Source of the DNA: Bacillota bacterium
GTDB lineage: Bacteria; Bacillota; Clostridia; DSM-8532
Reading direction: 5' to 3'
NCBI GenBank assembly: GCA_022702935.2
Contig: JAKIML020000077.1
Location: 35,621 to 99,620, forward strand
DNA: 64,000 bases
Part shown: positions 26,775 to 35,395 of the stretch, piece after piece
Layout of the letters: each line of letters starts with the position of its first letter
How positions within the stretch are numbered: the first letter of the stretch is position 1
Translations under genes and position numbers: made by a program
The notes under the pieces: generated by a model
The model's database searches: none
Told to the model about the DNA's origin: nothing
Seen by the model: the letters and a program-made list of their open reading frames with translations, nothing else

Positions 26775-27593
26775 TTAGTTCTTAAGCACCTTCAGGAACA
26801 CCTGGGCCCCTATAATCATAAGCCCGAGGATAATGACATAGTAGGCAAAATACTTCATCTTCATTTTCTTTACGGCCGCCAGCATAAGCCTGATGGCCAG
26901 GAATCCCGTGATGCCCGCTGCCGCCATTCCCGCCAGAAGATTGGTAAGGCCTATGGCTTCAAAGGAAAGGGTATTGCCTTTAACCAGGTCCAGCGTATCC
27001 AAAAGGACACCGCCCATAATGGGCGGAATGGACATCAAAAACGAGAAGTCTGCTGCAAACTCTCTGCAAAAACCAAGGGCCAGCGCTGTGGTAATGGTCA
27101 TGCCCGACCGGGACACCGAGGGCAGCAGGGCGATGCCCTGGGCCGCACCCATCAAAAGTGAATCGGAGGTCTTAAGCTCCTCAAGGCCTTTTCGGCCATT
27201 TCCCAGCTTCTCACCAAGCGCAATGGCCAGGCCTGTAAAAATAAACCCCGGCCCTAAAAGCGCTGAACTCACATAGGTTCCCTCAATGGCGTCCCCAAGC
27301 AACAGGGTAAGAATCACTGCCGGAATGGTGGACACCAGGATTTGCATAGGGAACTTTGAAAAAGGATGTTTAAGGATCTCCCATACCTTTTTCCAATAGT
27401 GGATGATAACAGCGAAGAGTGTTGCCAGATGCAGGGCAACATAATAAGTCATGATCATTGCCCTTGAAGACTCGGAAGAAAGATCGATCCCTAATAGCTT
27501 CTGCACAAGCACCAGATGCCCCGAGCTGCTGATGGGAAGGAATTCGGTCAGGCCCTGAACCATTCCCAGAATAATGGCCTCAAGCAGGGTCAT
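26775..27593 (-). CDS. uppP: Undecaprenyl-diphosphatase
   Basis: Polytopic membrane enzyme (BacA family) that recycles undecaprenyl pyrophosphate for wall synthesis and gives bacitracin tolerance; 272 aa. The first motif GMVQGLTEFLPISSSGHLVL carries E17 and the SSSGH loop at 22-26. The second motif is LLPSVSRSGMTIT with the catalytic Arg. About eight hydrophobic helices are visible, and the C-terminal helix ends in LKN. It has its own promoter upstream and is 68 bp from tsaD. Confidence 0.97.
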   Translation of the reverse strand: MTLLEAIILGMVQGLTEFLPISSSGHLVLVQKLLGIDLSSESSRAMIMTYYVALHLATLFAVIIHYWKKVWEILKHPFSKFPMQILVSTIPAVILTLLLGDAIEGTYVSSALLGPGFIFTGLAIALGEKLGNGRKGLEELKTSDSLLMGAAQGIALLPSVSRSGMTITTALALGFCREFAADFSFLMSIPPIMGGVLLDTLDLVKGNTLSFEAIGLTNLLAGMAAAGITGFLAIRLMLAAVKKMKMKYFAYYVIILGLMIIGAQVFLKVLKN

Positions 27594-27633
27594 CCTATCA
27601 CGTCCTGTTTGGAACTCCTCACAAACCCATTAT

Positions 27634-27663
27634 ATTATACCGCCAGGGGTATTATTTCTACAA
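27634..27663 (-). promoter_or_regulatory. SigA-type promoter of uppP
   Basis: On the minus strand TTGTAG (27658-27663), an 18-bp spacer and TATAAT (27634-27639) lie about 45 bp upstream of the uppP ATG. Confidence 0.65.
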
Positions 27664-27686
27664 GAAAAGGGTTTGATTTCTGGCCG

Positions 27687-29024
27687 TTACTTCTCGGGCT
27701 TGAAGGCTGCCTCCACATACTTGTTGGGTGAATTCCAGAAGATCCATTCGGTATAACCCGCATCATATACAGCCTGAATCTGGGCCCGGTATTCCTCCAC
27801 CCCGTACTCCTGCCAATAACCATCGGGCAGGTAGGATGCGGTGAAGCCCTGGATATAGGGGCGCATATTGAGATTATAGCCTTCCTGCTTTTCTATACGG
27901 CTCTTGCCCACCAGGAGCGTATTGTACACCACCTCATAGGGCTTTAAGTCGGGATGGGTAAACTTAATGCCGTTGATGGTCTGTCCCACCTTGTTGCTCA
28001 TGGAACCCTTGGGTGCGTTATTGGCATAGTGGGAGGGATAGATCATGGGGCAGATATAGTCCAGGCTCTTGCCAATGGTCTCTAAGGACTGGCCGATTTC
28101 CCCATAGTCCTTGGTGGCAATCAGGGGCATGCCAAAGACATCGGCCGAGATAATGGTATCGGCAGGAAGCCTGTTTCTGGCATAACGAATGAAGCCTTCA
28201 ATGACATCATGCCGCTCCTGACCGGGCTCCAGATTAATTTTATAATTGTACAGGGAGGTCTCGGGGAAGCGGATATAGTCAAACTGTATTTCGTCAAAGC
28301 CGAATTGGATAGCCTCCTCGGCCACACTGACAACATACTCCCAGGCGTCCTTGTTGGTGGCGTCCAGCCACATGGAATAGCTGCCGCTGGACTCTTTTTG
28401 CTTGAACACCTCACCGTTCTCAGTCTTTATGGCCAGTTCGGGCCTGTACTTGGTGATGGTGGTATCCTTAAAGGTCACCATTCGGGCAATGACAATGATA
28501 TTATTGTCATGAAGCTTTTTGGTGATCTCCCGAATATCAAAGCCGGGGGTATCTGCGTTGGCAGCATTCACGATATCAAGCTGAGAATCATACATGATCC
28601 TGCCGTCGTCACTCTTTATATCAATGACATAGGCATTGATTTCGGTCTTGTTGGCCAGTTCAATATAATGGTCAATCTTTGTTTTGACACTGGTGGGGTT
28701 TAAGTAAAGGGCCTTGACCGGAACATCCATCTTTCGGGTACTCCGTCTGTCCTCGCCCTGTCCGGTGGGTTCGGGTGTGGGTGTGGGCGTTGGTTCAGGA
28801 GTGGCCTCGGGGGTGGCCGACGGCGTCTGAGAGGGAGTCTCGTCCGGTGTTGCCACAGGCGTACCTGTTTCAGTCTCAGTGGGTCCGGGTGTATGCTGGT
28901 TCTGATTTCCGGGATTTTTCGGTGAAAAAATAATCCCGACAGCAAACAAGGTCACAGCCGTCAGCAGTGTTGCCAACACTACCATGGTATTTCTGCCTTT
29001 GCGTTTTCGTGTGGACTTTTTCAT
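27687..29024 (-). CDS. Membrane-anchored putative glycoside hydrolase (DUF4015/COG1306 type)
   Basis: Extracytoplasmic protein of 445 aa. A basic start (KKSTRKRKGR) and a hydrophobic helix at about 14-33 act as signal anchor. A Thr/Pro/Glu-rich spacer follows (about 40-90, including PTPTPTPEPT) and would span the cell wall. The catalytic domain begins at VPVKALYLNPTSVK and has barrel-like motifs YVIDIKSDDGRI and EIQFDYIRFPE, where conserved Asp/Glu residues of this GH-like family lie. The sugar substrate is unknown. AAAGGAG lies 8 nt before the ATG. It is followed by the separately promoted uppP and preceded by the spoVA cluster, so a role in spore or wall polymer turnover is possible but unproven. 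Confidence 0.85.
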   Translation of the reverse strand: MKKSTRKRKGRNTMVVLATLLTAVTLFAVGIIFSPKNPGNQNQHTPGPTETETGTPVATPDETPSQTPSATPEATPEPTPTPTPEPTGQGEDRRSTRKMDVPVKALYLNPTSVKTKIDHYIELANKTEINAYVIDIKSDDGRIMYDSQLDIVNAANADTPGFDIREITKKLHDNNIIVIARMVTFKDTTITKYRPELAIKTENGEVFKQKESSGSYSMWLDATNKDAWEYVVSVAEEAIQFGFDEIQFDYIRFPETSLYNYKINLEPGQERHDVIEGFIRYARNRLPADTIISADVFGMPLIATKDYGEIGQSLETIGKSLDYICPMIYPSHYANNAPKGSMSNKVGQTINGIKFTHPDLKPYEVVYNTLLVGKSRIEKQEGYNLNMRPYIQGFTASYLPDGYWQEYGVEEYRAQIQAVYDAGYTEWIFWNSPNKYVEAAFKPEK

Positions 29025-29099
29025 TCCATTTTCTCCTTTGCATGTCTGTCCAAATAATCATACCATATTAGACGCGGCCGTGGAACCAATGGTTTAGAC

Positions 29100-29459
29100 C
29101 TACTTTTTAATTCTGGCCTTGGAGGTGATGGCGATAATATAGCCAAAGGTCACCGCAGCGGTTATGCCTGCAGCGGCGGCCTTAACCCCTCCGGTGAAAA
29201 CGCCCAGAAAGCCAAACTCGTCCACATCCTTCATCACACCCTTGGCCAGAACATTGCCAAAGCCGGTGAGGGGCACAGTGGCTCCTGCTCCGCCCCAATC
29301 CACCAGGCATGGGTAGATACCCAAAAGACCGAGAACAACACCGCATACCACAAAAAGCACCATAATCCTGGCAGGTGTCAGTTTGGTCAGATCAATGAGC
29401 AATTGTCCGATAACACAGATAACGCCGCCTAATAAAAAGGCTTTCAATAAGTCTATCAT
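29100..29459 (-). CDS. spoVAE: Stage V sporulation protein AE (SpoVAEb)
   Basis: Small membrane protein of 119 aa from ATG 29459 (GGAAGG upstream). Three to four hydrophobic helices are seen (ending FGYIIAITSKARIKK). The segment DWGGAGATVPLTGFGNVLAKG matches SpoVAEb and mirrors that of SpoVAC. With SpoVAC and SpoVAD it moves dipicolinate into the forming spore and out again in germination. It overlaps no gene but follows spoVAD by 17 bp. Confidence 0.93.
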   Translation of the reverse strand: MIDLLKAFLLGGVICVIGQLLIDLTKLTPARIMVLFVVCGVVLGLLGIYPCLVDWGGAGATVPLTGFGNVLAKGVMKDVDEFGFLGVFTGGVKAAAAGITAAVTFGYIIAITSKARIKK

Positions 29460-29476
29460 GATCCTTCCTCCACTCA

Positions 29477-30484
29477 TCAAGCTTCAACGCAAACCGCATG
29501 GGCAATGCCGGGTATGGTCTCGCCCTGCTGGGTTCTTGTAGGGCTTAACAGCGCCCCGGTAGCAATAAAGAGAATGCGTTTGAGCAAGCCCAGCCTGAAC
29601 TGCTCCAGGATATAGGCCGAGAACACCGCCGCACTGCAGCCGCAGCCGCTTTCGCCGCAGTCCACACCCTGCCTGGCCAGATCAAAGATCATCATGCCGC
29701 AGTCATTGTGCTTGCTCTTAAGGTCTATATGGTTTCGCACCGTAAGCTCCCGGAGCATGGCACTGCCAAAGGAGCCCAGGTCCCCGGTGAGGATGAGATC
29801 ATAGTCATCAACGGATCGACCCGTGTCCTGCAGATGCTGCACAATGGTATCGCAGGCTGCAGGGGACATGGCCGCCCCCATATTGTTGGCATCCTTGATG
29901 CCTTCATCAATAATCTTGCCCGGGGTAACACAGGTAATTCTGGGCCCCTGTCCATCCTTGCCCAGAATGACGGTTCCCGCACCGGTGACGGTCCATTGGG
30001 CCGTGGGCGTCCTTTGGCTGCCATATTCCAGCGGGAATCGGAATTGGCGTTCAGCCGAGCAGAAATGGCTGGATGCAGCGCAGGCCACATAATCGGCCGC
30101 TCCGCTGTCAATAAGTATGGAACCAATGAGCATGGATTCGCTCATGGTGGAGCAGGCCCCAAACAGTCCCAGATAAGGGGTATCGGAATCCCTGAAGGCG
30201 TAGCTGGCCGCTGTACATTGGTTCAGGAGATCCCCGGAGAGGATTACATTAATATCCTTTGCGGCCTTTCCGCTCTTCTCCAAGGCTTTGATAAAGGCAT
30301 CCCGCATGAGCCGGGATTCGGCCGCCTCAAAGGTCTTCTCCCCGGCATACTCATCGTCCACCACTTCATCGAAATACTTGGCCAGGGGGCCATCCCCTTC
30401 TTTTCTTCCCACAATGGCCGCACCTGCCAGCACAATGGGCTGCTTATCCAAAACAATGGTCTGTTGTCCCAACCTTTTTGCCAT
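29477..30484 (-). CDS. spoVAD: Stage V sporulation protein AD
   Basis: Dipicolinate-binding subunit of the SpoVA channel, 335 aa, with a thiolase-like fold. Conserved stretches include LGLFGACSTMSESMLIG with the thiolase-type Cys, CAASSHFCSAERQFRFP and TVTGAGTVILGKDG. ATG 30484 is preferred: it overlaps the spoVAC stop by one base (TAATG), and AGGTG lies upstream. It is the middle gene of a C-D-E cluster. In B. subtilis the operon is transcribed by SigG in the forespore. Confidence 0.96.
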   Translation of the reverse strand: MAKRLGQQTIVLDKQPIVLAGAAIVGRKEGDGPLAKYFDEVVDDEYAGEKTFEAAESRLMRDAFIKALEKSGKAAKDINVILSGDLLNQCTAASYAFRDSDTPYLGLFGACSTMSESMLIGSILIDSGAADYVACAASSHFCSAERQFRFPLEYGSQRTPTAQWTVTGAGTVILGKDGQGPRITCVTPGKIIDEGIKDANNMGAAMSPAACDTIVQHLQDTGRSVDDYDLILTGDLGSFGSAMLRELTVRNHIDLKSKHNDCGMMIFDLARQGVDCGESGCGCSAAVFSAYILEQFRLGLLKRILFIATGALLSPTRTQQGETIPGIAHAVCVEA

Positions 30485-30936
30485 TACATCACCTGCTTCC
30501 AAATGAAATAGACAATTCCGGCCACGACCGAGGCAAAGATACCATAGACCAGCACGGGCCCGGCGATGAGGAACATCTTGGCGCCCACGCCCATCACATA
30601 GCCCTCCTTCTTAAACTCCATGGCAGGAGAGACAATGGAGTTGGAAAAACCCGTGATGGGAACCGAGGCACCGGCGCCGCCGAACTTTCCTATCTCATCA
30701 TAAACATTGATACCTGTCAGAAAGGCGCCCAGAAAGATCATGGTGATGCTGGTGACGGCCGCCACCGTATCCTTGTCGGCACCGAAGCTTTTCACCAGCA
30801 TCATGATGCCCTGACCCACGGTGCAGATGAGCCCTCCTGTAAAAAAGGCAGCAAACAGGTTCCTCACCACATGGCTGCCCGGGGCCTTTTTTTCCACCAA
30901 CTTCTGATACTCATGCTTACTGATAGGTTTCTTCAT
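30484..30936 (-). CDS. spoVAC: Stage V sporulation protein AC
   Basis: Membrane subunit of the SpoVA dipicolinate channel; SpoVAC in B. subtilis acts as a mechanosensitive channel in germination. About 150 aa with four hydrophobic helices and the signature GGAGASVPITGFSNSIVSPA. ATG 30936 has AAAGGAG 7 nt upstream; an ATG two codons earlier is too close to that site. Its stop is fused to the start of spoVAD. The short spoVAC-D-Eb set lacks AA, AB, AEa and AF, as in many Clostridia. Confidence 0.95.
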   Translation of the reverse strand: MKKPISKHEYQKLVEKKAPGSHVVRNLFAAFFTGGLICTVGQGIMMLVKSFGADKDTVAAVTSITMIFLGAFLTGINVYDEIGKFGGAGASVPITGFSNSIVSPAMEFKKEGYVMGVGAKMFLIAGPVLVYGIFASVVAGIVYFIWKQVM

Positions 30937-31102
30937 AGCCATACTCCTTTATATCCTGTGAATAGACATAGGTTCCCCGGTGAGGCTGTTTATCGCTCTT
31001 TCTGCCGAAGATAAAGTAGGCACCGGCTGCGAGAACAGCCACTACCAGGACAATGACGATCAGGATAATGGGAACACGTCCCCGTCGTACGATTTTTTCC
31101 AT
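30917..31102 (-). CDS. Small single-pass membrane protein at the head of the spoVA cluster
   Basis: A frame of 61 aa from ATG 31102 begins MEKIVRRGRVPIILIVIVLV. A basic N-terminus is followed by one strong hydrophobic helix (about 11-32, ILIVIVLVVAVLAAGAYFIF) and a short polar tail ending YGYEETYQ. Its last 20 nt overlap the spoVAC start, which suggests coupling. The ribosome site is weak (GGGGTG) and sits on the 3' arm of a hairpin. I do not recognise the family. Position and overlap suggest a forespore membrane protein, perhaps an accessory of the SpoVA channel. Confidence 0.65.
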   Translation of the reverse strand: MEKIVRRGRVPIILIVIVLVVAVLAAGAYFIFGRKSDKQPHRGTYVYSQDIKEYGYEETYQ

Positions 31103-31109
31103 AAAAACA

Positions 31110-31160
31110 CCCCGCATGATGAAATCATTACATCTTAGATTTTCATCCATGCGGGGTTTT
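31110..31160. terminator. Hairpin between clpE and the spoVA cluster
   Basis: CCCCGCATG (31110-31118) and CATGCGGGG (31148-31156) form a perfect 9-bp stem with a 29-nt loop. T-rich tracts follow on both strands, TTTTTATT in the plus direction and TGTTTTTAT in the minus direction. It may end read-through on either strand. On the minus strand its arm also covers the ribosome site of the small membrane protein gene, so it may also control translation. Confidence 0.7.
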
Positions 31161-31237
31161 TATTCTCGCACACCTTTTAAGGGCTTATTGAGATGGTTAA
31201 TTCATCCATTAATTATTCGGCTTGCTTTAACGTCCCA

Positions 31238-33595
31238 TCAGCCTTTGACAGACTGAACCACGGGAATATGGGCCACCATCATGGCAATCTTTCCCTCCTG
31301 CTCAGTCACCTGAATGGTACATCCTTCCTTGATCTTGCCCGAGAGGTAGAGTTCCGAAAGCTCATCCTCAATGTGGCGCTGAATGGTCTTCCGAAGCGGA
31401 CGTGCCCCGAATTTCTGATCAAAGCCCTTTTCAATGAGGAAGGTCTTGGCCTTGTCATCAAAGATAATGCTCATGCCCTTTTCCTGAACATCCTGGGATA
31501 CCTGGCGCAGCATGATCTCAAGAATCTGAGCCAATTGCTCCTTGGTCAGCTCTTCAAAGACAATGATCTCGTCCACACGATTGAGGAACTCAGGTCTGAA
31601 GATTTCCCGAACTGCATTATTGACCTTTTTCTCCAGAGCATCATAGCCGTCCCGGTTAAAGCCGATGCCATTGCTGCGCATGCCCGTGCCTGCGTTGGAA
31701 GTCATAATCAGCAGCGTGTTTTCAAAGCTTACGGTTCTTCCGGTGCTGTCGGTGAGACGGCCATCCTCCATAATCTGCAGAAGCATATTAAATACATCGG
31801 GATGGGCCTTTTCAATCTCGTCCAGCAGGAGTACTGAGTAGGGCTTTCTTCTCACCTTTTCGGTAAGCTGTCCGCCCTGATCAAAGCCCACATAGCCCGG
31901 AGGTGCGCCAATGAGCTTTGACACCGTATGCTTCTCCATGTACTCGGACATATCCAGCCGGATCATGGCATCCTCACTGCCAAAGAGCTCGTAGGCCAGG
32001 GCTTTTGCCAGCTCGGTTTTACCCACGCCGGTGGGACCCACGAAGATAAAGCTGGCTGGCCGCTTTTTCTTTCTGAAGTCTGAGCGAGTGCGGCGGATGG
32101 CACGGGCAAGGCTGGTAACAGCCCTATCCTGACCCACAACCCTTTCGTGGAGGCGCTCCTCAATCTTAAGCAGCTTTGTGGCTTCGGTTTCAGAAACCTT
32201 TTGAACGGGGATGCCCGTCCAGCTTTCTACCACATGGGCAATATCCTCCAGGGTCACATCCAGAGAGTCGCTTTCCTTCTCCAGCTCCTTAATACGCTCC
32301 AGCAGCCTGCACTCCTCCACCTTGTAGTCGGCAGCGCGCTGATAGTCGTCGATAACGGCGGCCTGCTCCTTAAGCTCCTGAATCTTCTTCAACTGGTTCT
32401 TCAGGTTTTCAAGCTCCACAATCCGATGATTTTTAAGATTCACCCGGGAACCGGCTTCATCGATAACATCAATAGCCTTGTCGGGCAGGAAGCGATCATG
32501 GATATAGCGGGAGGACATTTTGACAGCGGCTTCAAGAACCTCGTCGGGGAAGCGTACCTGATGGAAGTCCTCATAGTACTGCCGCACGCCCTTGAGAATC
32601 TCTATACTTTCTTCCACAGTGGGTTCATTAACCATGACGGGCTGGAACCTTCTCTCCAGCGCCGAATCCTTTTCGATATGCTTACGGTAGTCCTCCAGAG
32701 TGGTGGCGCCGATGATCTGCACATCCCCGCGGGCCAGAGCGGGCTTCAAAATATTGGCGGCGTTCATGGCTCCGCCTTCGGCCTCTCCGGCACCCACAAT
32801 ATTGTGCACCTCGTCAATAACCAGTATGATATTATGCTGGGCCTTGGCCTCGTCAATAATAGCCTTCATACGGGCCTCAAACTGGCCTCTGAACTGGGTG
32901 CCGGCCACAATGCCTGCCAGATCCAGAAGGTAGATCTCCTTATCCAGGAGCTTGGCAGGTACCTTGCCTTCCACAATGCGGAGAGCCAGCCCCTCGGCGA
33001 TGGCCGTCTTGCCCACGCCGGGCTCACCCAGAAGAATGGGGTTGTTTTTGGTTCTGCGGTTAAGAATCTGCACAACCCTTTCAATTTCCTTGTCACGGCC
33101 TATAACCCGATCAATGCCTCCCGATTGGGCCTTTTCATTAAGGTTGGTCCCAAAGTTATTCAAATGCTTCCTGGGAGACTTGGGCGCGGGCTTGGGGGCC
33201 TCATTTCTGACCTTGGCATTGGTGCTCTCGTTCTCGGAGGGCGCACCGCCGGGCTTGGGCCCGAAATTGGCAAAGGCATTATTAAAGAACTTCAGCATGG
33301 GATCCATCACAGCTTCGTCCTCTGTGTCCTTCTTGTCCTCGCCGCCCAGGGCTGCGGGCAGGGTCTGGACAAACTCTTCCATGTTCATGTTTCCAAACAT
33401 CTCATTCATCTGGTTGTTGAGATTTTCCAAATCCTCTTGTGTCATGCCCGCTTGGGAAATCATCTGCTGCAAAGGGGCCAGGCCCTGCTTCTGGGCACAG
33501 GTCATACAAAGTCCCATGGGTTCTGTTTTTCCATCTATAATACGGGTGATAAAAACAACCGCGACATTTTCCTTGCAAATAGAGCATTTCATCAT
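31238..33595 (-). CDS. clpE: ClpE-type ATP-dependent unfoldase with N-terminal zinc finger
   Basis: AAA+ unfoldase partner of ClpP, 785 aa. The N-terminus lacks Clp_N repeats and instead has a four-Cys zinc finger (C4, C7, C30, C33), followed by a long acidic linker; this is the ClpE layout. The first AAA domain has GEPGVGKTAIAEGLALRI, then a coiled-coil/UVR-like middle segment (LENLKNQLKKIQELKEQA), and the second AAA domain has GPTGVGKTELAKALAYELFG. AAGGAG lies 10 nt before the ATG. Upstream is a TG-TATAAT extended -10. No CtsR gene, McsAB gene or CtsR heptad operator is seen, unlike B. subtilis. Confidence 0.92.
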   Translation of the reverse strand: MMKCSICKENVAVVFITRIIDGKTEPMGLCMTCAQKQGLAPLQQMISQAGMTQEDLENLNNQMNEMFGNMNMEEFVQTLPAALGGEDKKDTEDEAVMDPMLKFFNNAFANFGPKPGGAPSENESTNAKVRNEAPKPAPKSPRKHLNNFGTNLNEKAQSGGIDRVIGRDKEIERVVQILNRRTKNNPILLGEPGVGKTAIAEGLALRIVEGKVPAKLLDKEIYLLDLAGIVAGTQFRGQFEARMKAIIDEAKAQHNIILVIDEVHNIVGAGEAEGGAMNAANILKPALARGDVQIIGATTLEDYRKHIEKDSALERRFQPVMVNEPTVEESIEILKGVRQYYEDFHQVRFPDEVLEAAVKMSSRYIHDRFLPDKAIDVIDEAGSRVNLKNHRIVELENLKNQLKKIQELKEQAAVIDDYQRAADYKVEECRLLERIKELEKESDSLDVTLEDIAHVVESWTGIPVQKVSETEATKLLKIEERLHERVVGQDRAVTSLARAIRRTRSDFRKKKRPASFIFVGPTGVGKTELAKALAYELFGSEDAMIRLDMSEYMEKHTVSKLIGAPPGYVGFDQGGQLTEKVRRKPYSVLLLDEIEKAHPDVFNMLLQIMEDGRLTDSTGRTVSFENTLLIMTSNAGTGMRSNGIGFNRDGYDALEKKVNNAVREIFRPEFLNRVDEIIVFEELTKEQLAQILEIMLRQVSQDVQEKGMSIIFDDKAKTFLIEKGFDQKFGARPLRKTIQRHIEDELSELYLSGKIKEGCTIQVTEQEGKIAMMVAHIPVVQSVKG

Positions 33596-33682
33596 ATTGC
33601 ATCAACTCCTTCTATCTATTATACCATAGACTGCCCCTGTTGAACAGGCTATGAGTTTGCCCTTCCCTTACCTTTAACTTCT

Positions 33683-33705
33683 AAAAAACCGGCGCAACGG
33701 CCGGT
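33683..33705 (-). terminator. Terminator of the sigma-factor module
   Basis: On the minus strand ACCGGC and GCCGGT form a stem with a 6-nt loop followed by TTTTTTAG. It separates the end of the sigma module (stop at 33737) from the clpE promoter. Confidence 0.8.
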
Positions 33706-33736
33706 ATCTTAGTAGAGTTTTAACATAAAGTGTCTA

Positions 33737-34180
33737 TTATAAACGTTTGTGCACGGTCACTTCATTTCCAAGATGATTGAAGACAATACCGTCGCAAAGA
33801 TTCTGAACAATAAACAATCCTCTTCCCGACTCATCCATATTCATGGGATCATCAATGGACGCTTTAGCCGCCTTCATCTCCATGATCTTGGCGGCGTTAA
33901 AGCCATTTCCCTGATCCCTGACGGTAATGCCCAGGACCTTGCTGTTGTCCTGCAGCCATACATCTACACGGATCTTCTTTCCGGAACCACTGCCATTGCC
34001 ATGGCGGATGGCATTTTGCAAAAGCTCATTGAGAATAACCTTAATATCAAAGCATTGTTCGGTATCCACACAGGAGGTCATCTGAAGTCTGTCCAATATG
34101 GTGCGTACTTCCTTGCAGACTTGATACGCGTCACTTTCTATGATTTCGCTATATATCTTTTTTTCCTTAACCATAAACAT
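33737..34180 (-). CDS. RsbW/SpoIIAB-like GHKL ATP-binding protein (intact ATP site)
   Basis: Serine-kinase-type anti-sigma protein of 147 aa with a complete GHKL ATP site. The N box has E52, N56 and H60 (NELLQNAIRHG), the G1 box is DQGNG at 89-93 and the G2 box GRGL at 119-122. The acidic Glu of the N box is the expected catalytic base for phosphorylating a STAS partner. It lies 68 bp after the sigma gene and is the last gene of the module. An alternative ATG at 34174 gives a better distance from CGGAGG. It may be the active kinase of this switch, while its neighbour (35009-35395) is degenerate. Confidence 0.85.
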   Translation of the reverse strand: MFMVKEKKIYSEIIESDAYQVCKEVRTILDRLQMTSCVDTEQCFDIKVILNELLQNAIRHGNGSGSGKKIRVDVWLQDNSKVLGITVRDQGNGFNAAKIMEMKAAKASIDDPMNMDESGRGLFIVQNLCDGIVFNHLGNEVTVHKRL

Positions 34181-34248
34181 TCAGCCTCCGTAGGGCCGGA
34201 CCTGGGTTAATCAGATCCACCTGTACCTACTACAATATATACCCTGTT

Positions 34249-35007
34249 TTACTTTTTTAAAATCATTCGGAACTTATCCAATGTTCTTTTTTCTAAACGA
34301 GAGATATACATTTGCGAGACATTAAAGAAATTGGCTATTTCCTTCTGTGTTTTGTTTTCAAAGAACCTGAGCTTAATAAACTGTCTTTCTATCTGGCTGA
34401 AATTCTCCATGGCCTTTTCCAGGAAGTCACGATTGTTGATCTTTTCAAAGGTGTCATCTTCCTCCCCCACGGTTTCATGGAGCTCCAGATCATCCTCGTC
34501 AAATACTGTCTGGTCGAAGGATTGAATATTATAGACATTCCAGGATTCAATGATTTCCAGAATGGTCTCTTCCTTCATATGCAGATATTCCGCGATTTCA
34601 TCTATCTTGGGCGCACGCTTGTACTGCTGCATCAGATACTCCCGGGCCTGGTTCACCTTTTGATAGACCTCGTAGATTCTTCTTGGAATACGAATGACCG
34701 AGGCCTTGTCCCTGAAGTAGCGTTTGATTTCGCCAATGATGGTGGGTGTTGCAAAGCTTACAAACTTGACATCCTCGGAGGTGTTAAATCGCTCCACCGC
34801 GTTTATAAGCGCTACACATGCCACCTGATAAATATCCTCTGAATCCACACCACGATTGATAAACTTTTTGGAAATGATATCGGCAAGATAGATATATCGG
34901 GAAACAATTTGATTTCTCAGCTCTATGCTTCTATCTCTACTATAGAGCTCAAACAGCTCCTTCTCTGGCAGCTCTTTCTCCTTGAGAGCCTCTGCTTTAT
35001 TGCTCAT
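34249..35007 (-). CDS. SigB/SigF/SigG-family RNA polymerase sigma factor
   Basis: Alternative sigma factor of 252 aa in the SigB/SpoIIAC group. Region 2 includes SRYIYLADIISKKFINRGVD and the DNA-melting FVSFATPTIIGEIKRYFRD. Region 3 is RAPKIDEIAEYLHMKEETIL. Region 4 has the helix-turn-helix KTQKEIANFFNVSQMYISRL. ATG 35007 nearly touches the upstream stop (TAGGATG), so it is coupled to the GHKL gene; a TTG at 35025 is less likely. The gene order STAS-GHKL-sigma is like rsbV-rsbW-sigB, which suggests a stress regulator. The forespore sigma factors SigF and SigG are close relatives and cannot be fully excluded. Confidence 0.88.
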   Translation of the reverse strand: MSNKAEALKEKELPEKELFELYSRDRSIELRNQIVSRYIYLADIISKKFINRGVDSEDIYQVACVALINAVERFNTSEDVKFVSFATPTIIGEIKRYFRDKASVIRIPRRIYEVYQKVNQAREYLMQQYKRAPKIDEIAEYLHMKEETILEIIESWNVYNIQSFDQTVFDEDDLELHETVGEEDDTFEKINNRDFLEKAMENFSQIERQFIKLRFFENKTQKEIANFFNVSQMYISRLEKRTLDKFRMILKK

Positions 35008-35008
35008 C

Positions 35009-35395
35009 CTAAACAGCCTTTCCAAGCTTTTTTATCAACGTTATAAAGGCGGAGTCTTTCTGTGTTGTGTCAATCTCGTCCATAAGCGAACTGATAATGG
35101 CCAATGCAAAGCGATCCGATTCTGAGTTGAAAAGTTCGGAAATGTTCTGCTCCTTCAAAGAGAAGCTAATGGATAGCCCATCTTTAAGCTGTGTAAAGTC
35201 AACGGTCAGTCTGTCGTCGGAGGGGCATTTTTCTATTATCTTTCCTATAACCTCAGAAATGGCGACCTTGATATCCTCAATGGTGTCTATATCAAAGCCT
35301 GCCCTACTGGCAATGCCTGAAACAGTAAGTCTGGCAATACTCACATACTCAGGCTTTATAGGAATTAGCACCGATACCGTATCCGATGTCTTCAT
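35009..35395 (-). CDS. RsbW-like anti-sigma protein with degenerate ATP site
   Basis: GHKL-fold protein of 128 aa placed between STAS and sigma genes, where rsbW normally sits. The first half fits RsbW (VSIARLTVSGIASRAGFDID, DIKVAISEVIGKII). The N box Asn is replaced by Gly (SEVIG instead of xExxxN), and no DxGxG or GxGL box is present in the short C-terminal half. It probably binds the sigma factor but may not hydrolyse ATP or phosphorylate a partner. Its start overlaps the STAS stop by 4 nt (ATGA), and it ends beside the sigma start. Confidence 0.82.
   Translation of the reverse strand: MKTSDTVSVLIPIKPEYVSIARLTVSGIASRAGFDIDTIEDIKVAISEVIGKIIEKCPSDDRLTVDFTQLKDGLSISFSLKEQNISELFNSESDRFALAIISSLMDEIDTTQKDSAFITLIKKLGKAV

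Noticed and set aside
28745..28900. Short repeats suggesting a CRISPR or tandem array
   Set aside because: They encode the Pro/Thr/Glu linker of the anchored glycoside-hydrolase-like protein and stay in frame; no spacer structure is present.
32147..33643. Plus-strand open frame of 498 codons
   Set aside because: It is antisense to clpE; biased codon use in the real gene keeps the opposite frame open. The peptide has no motif.
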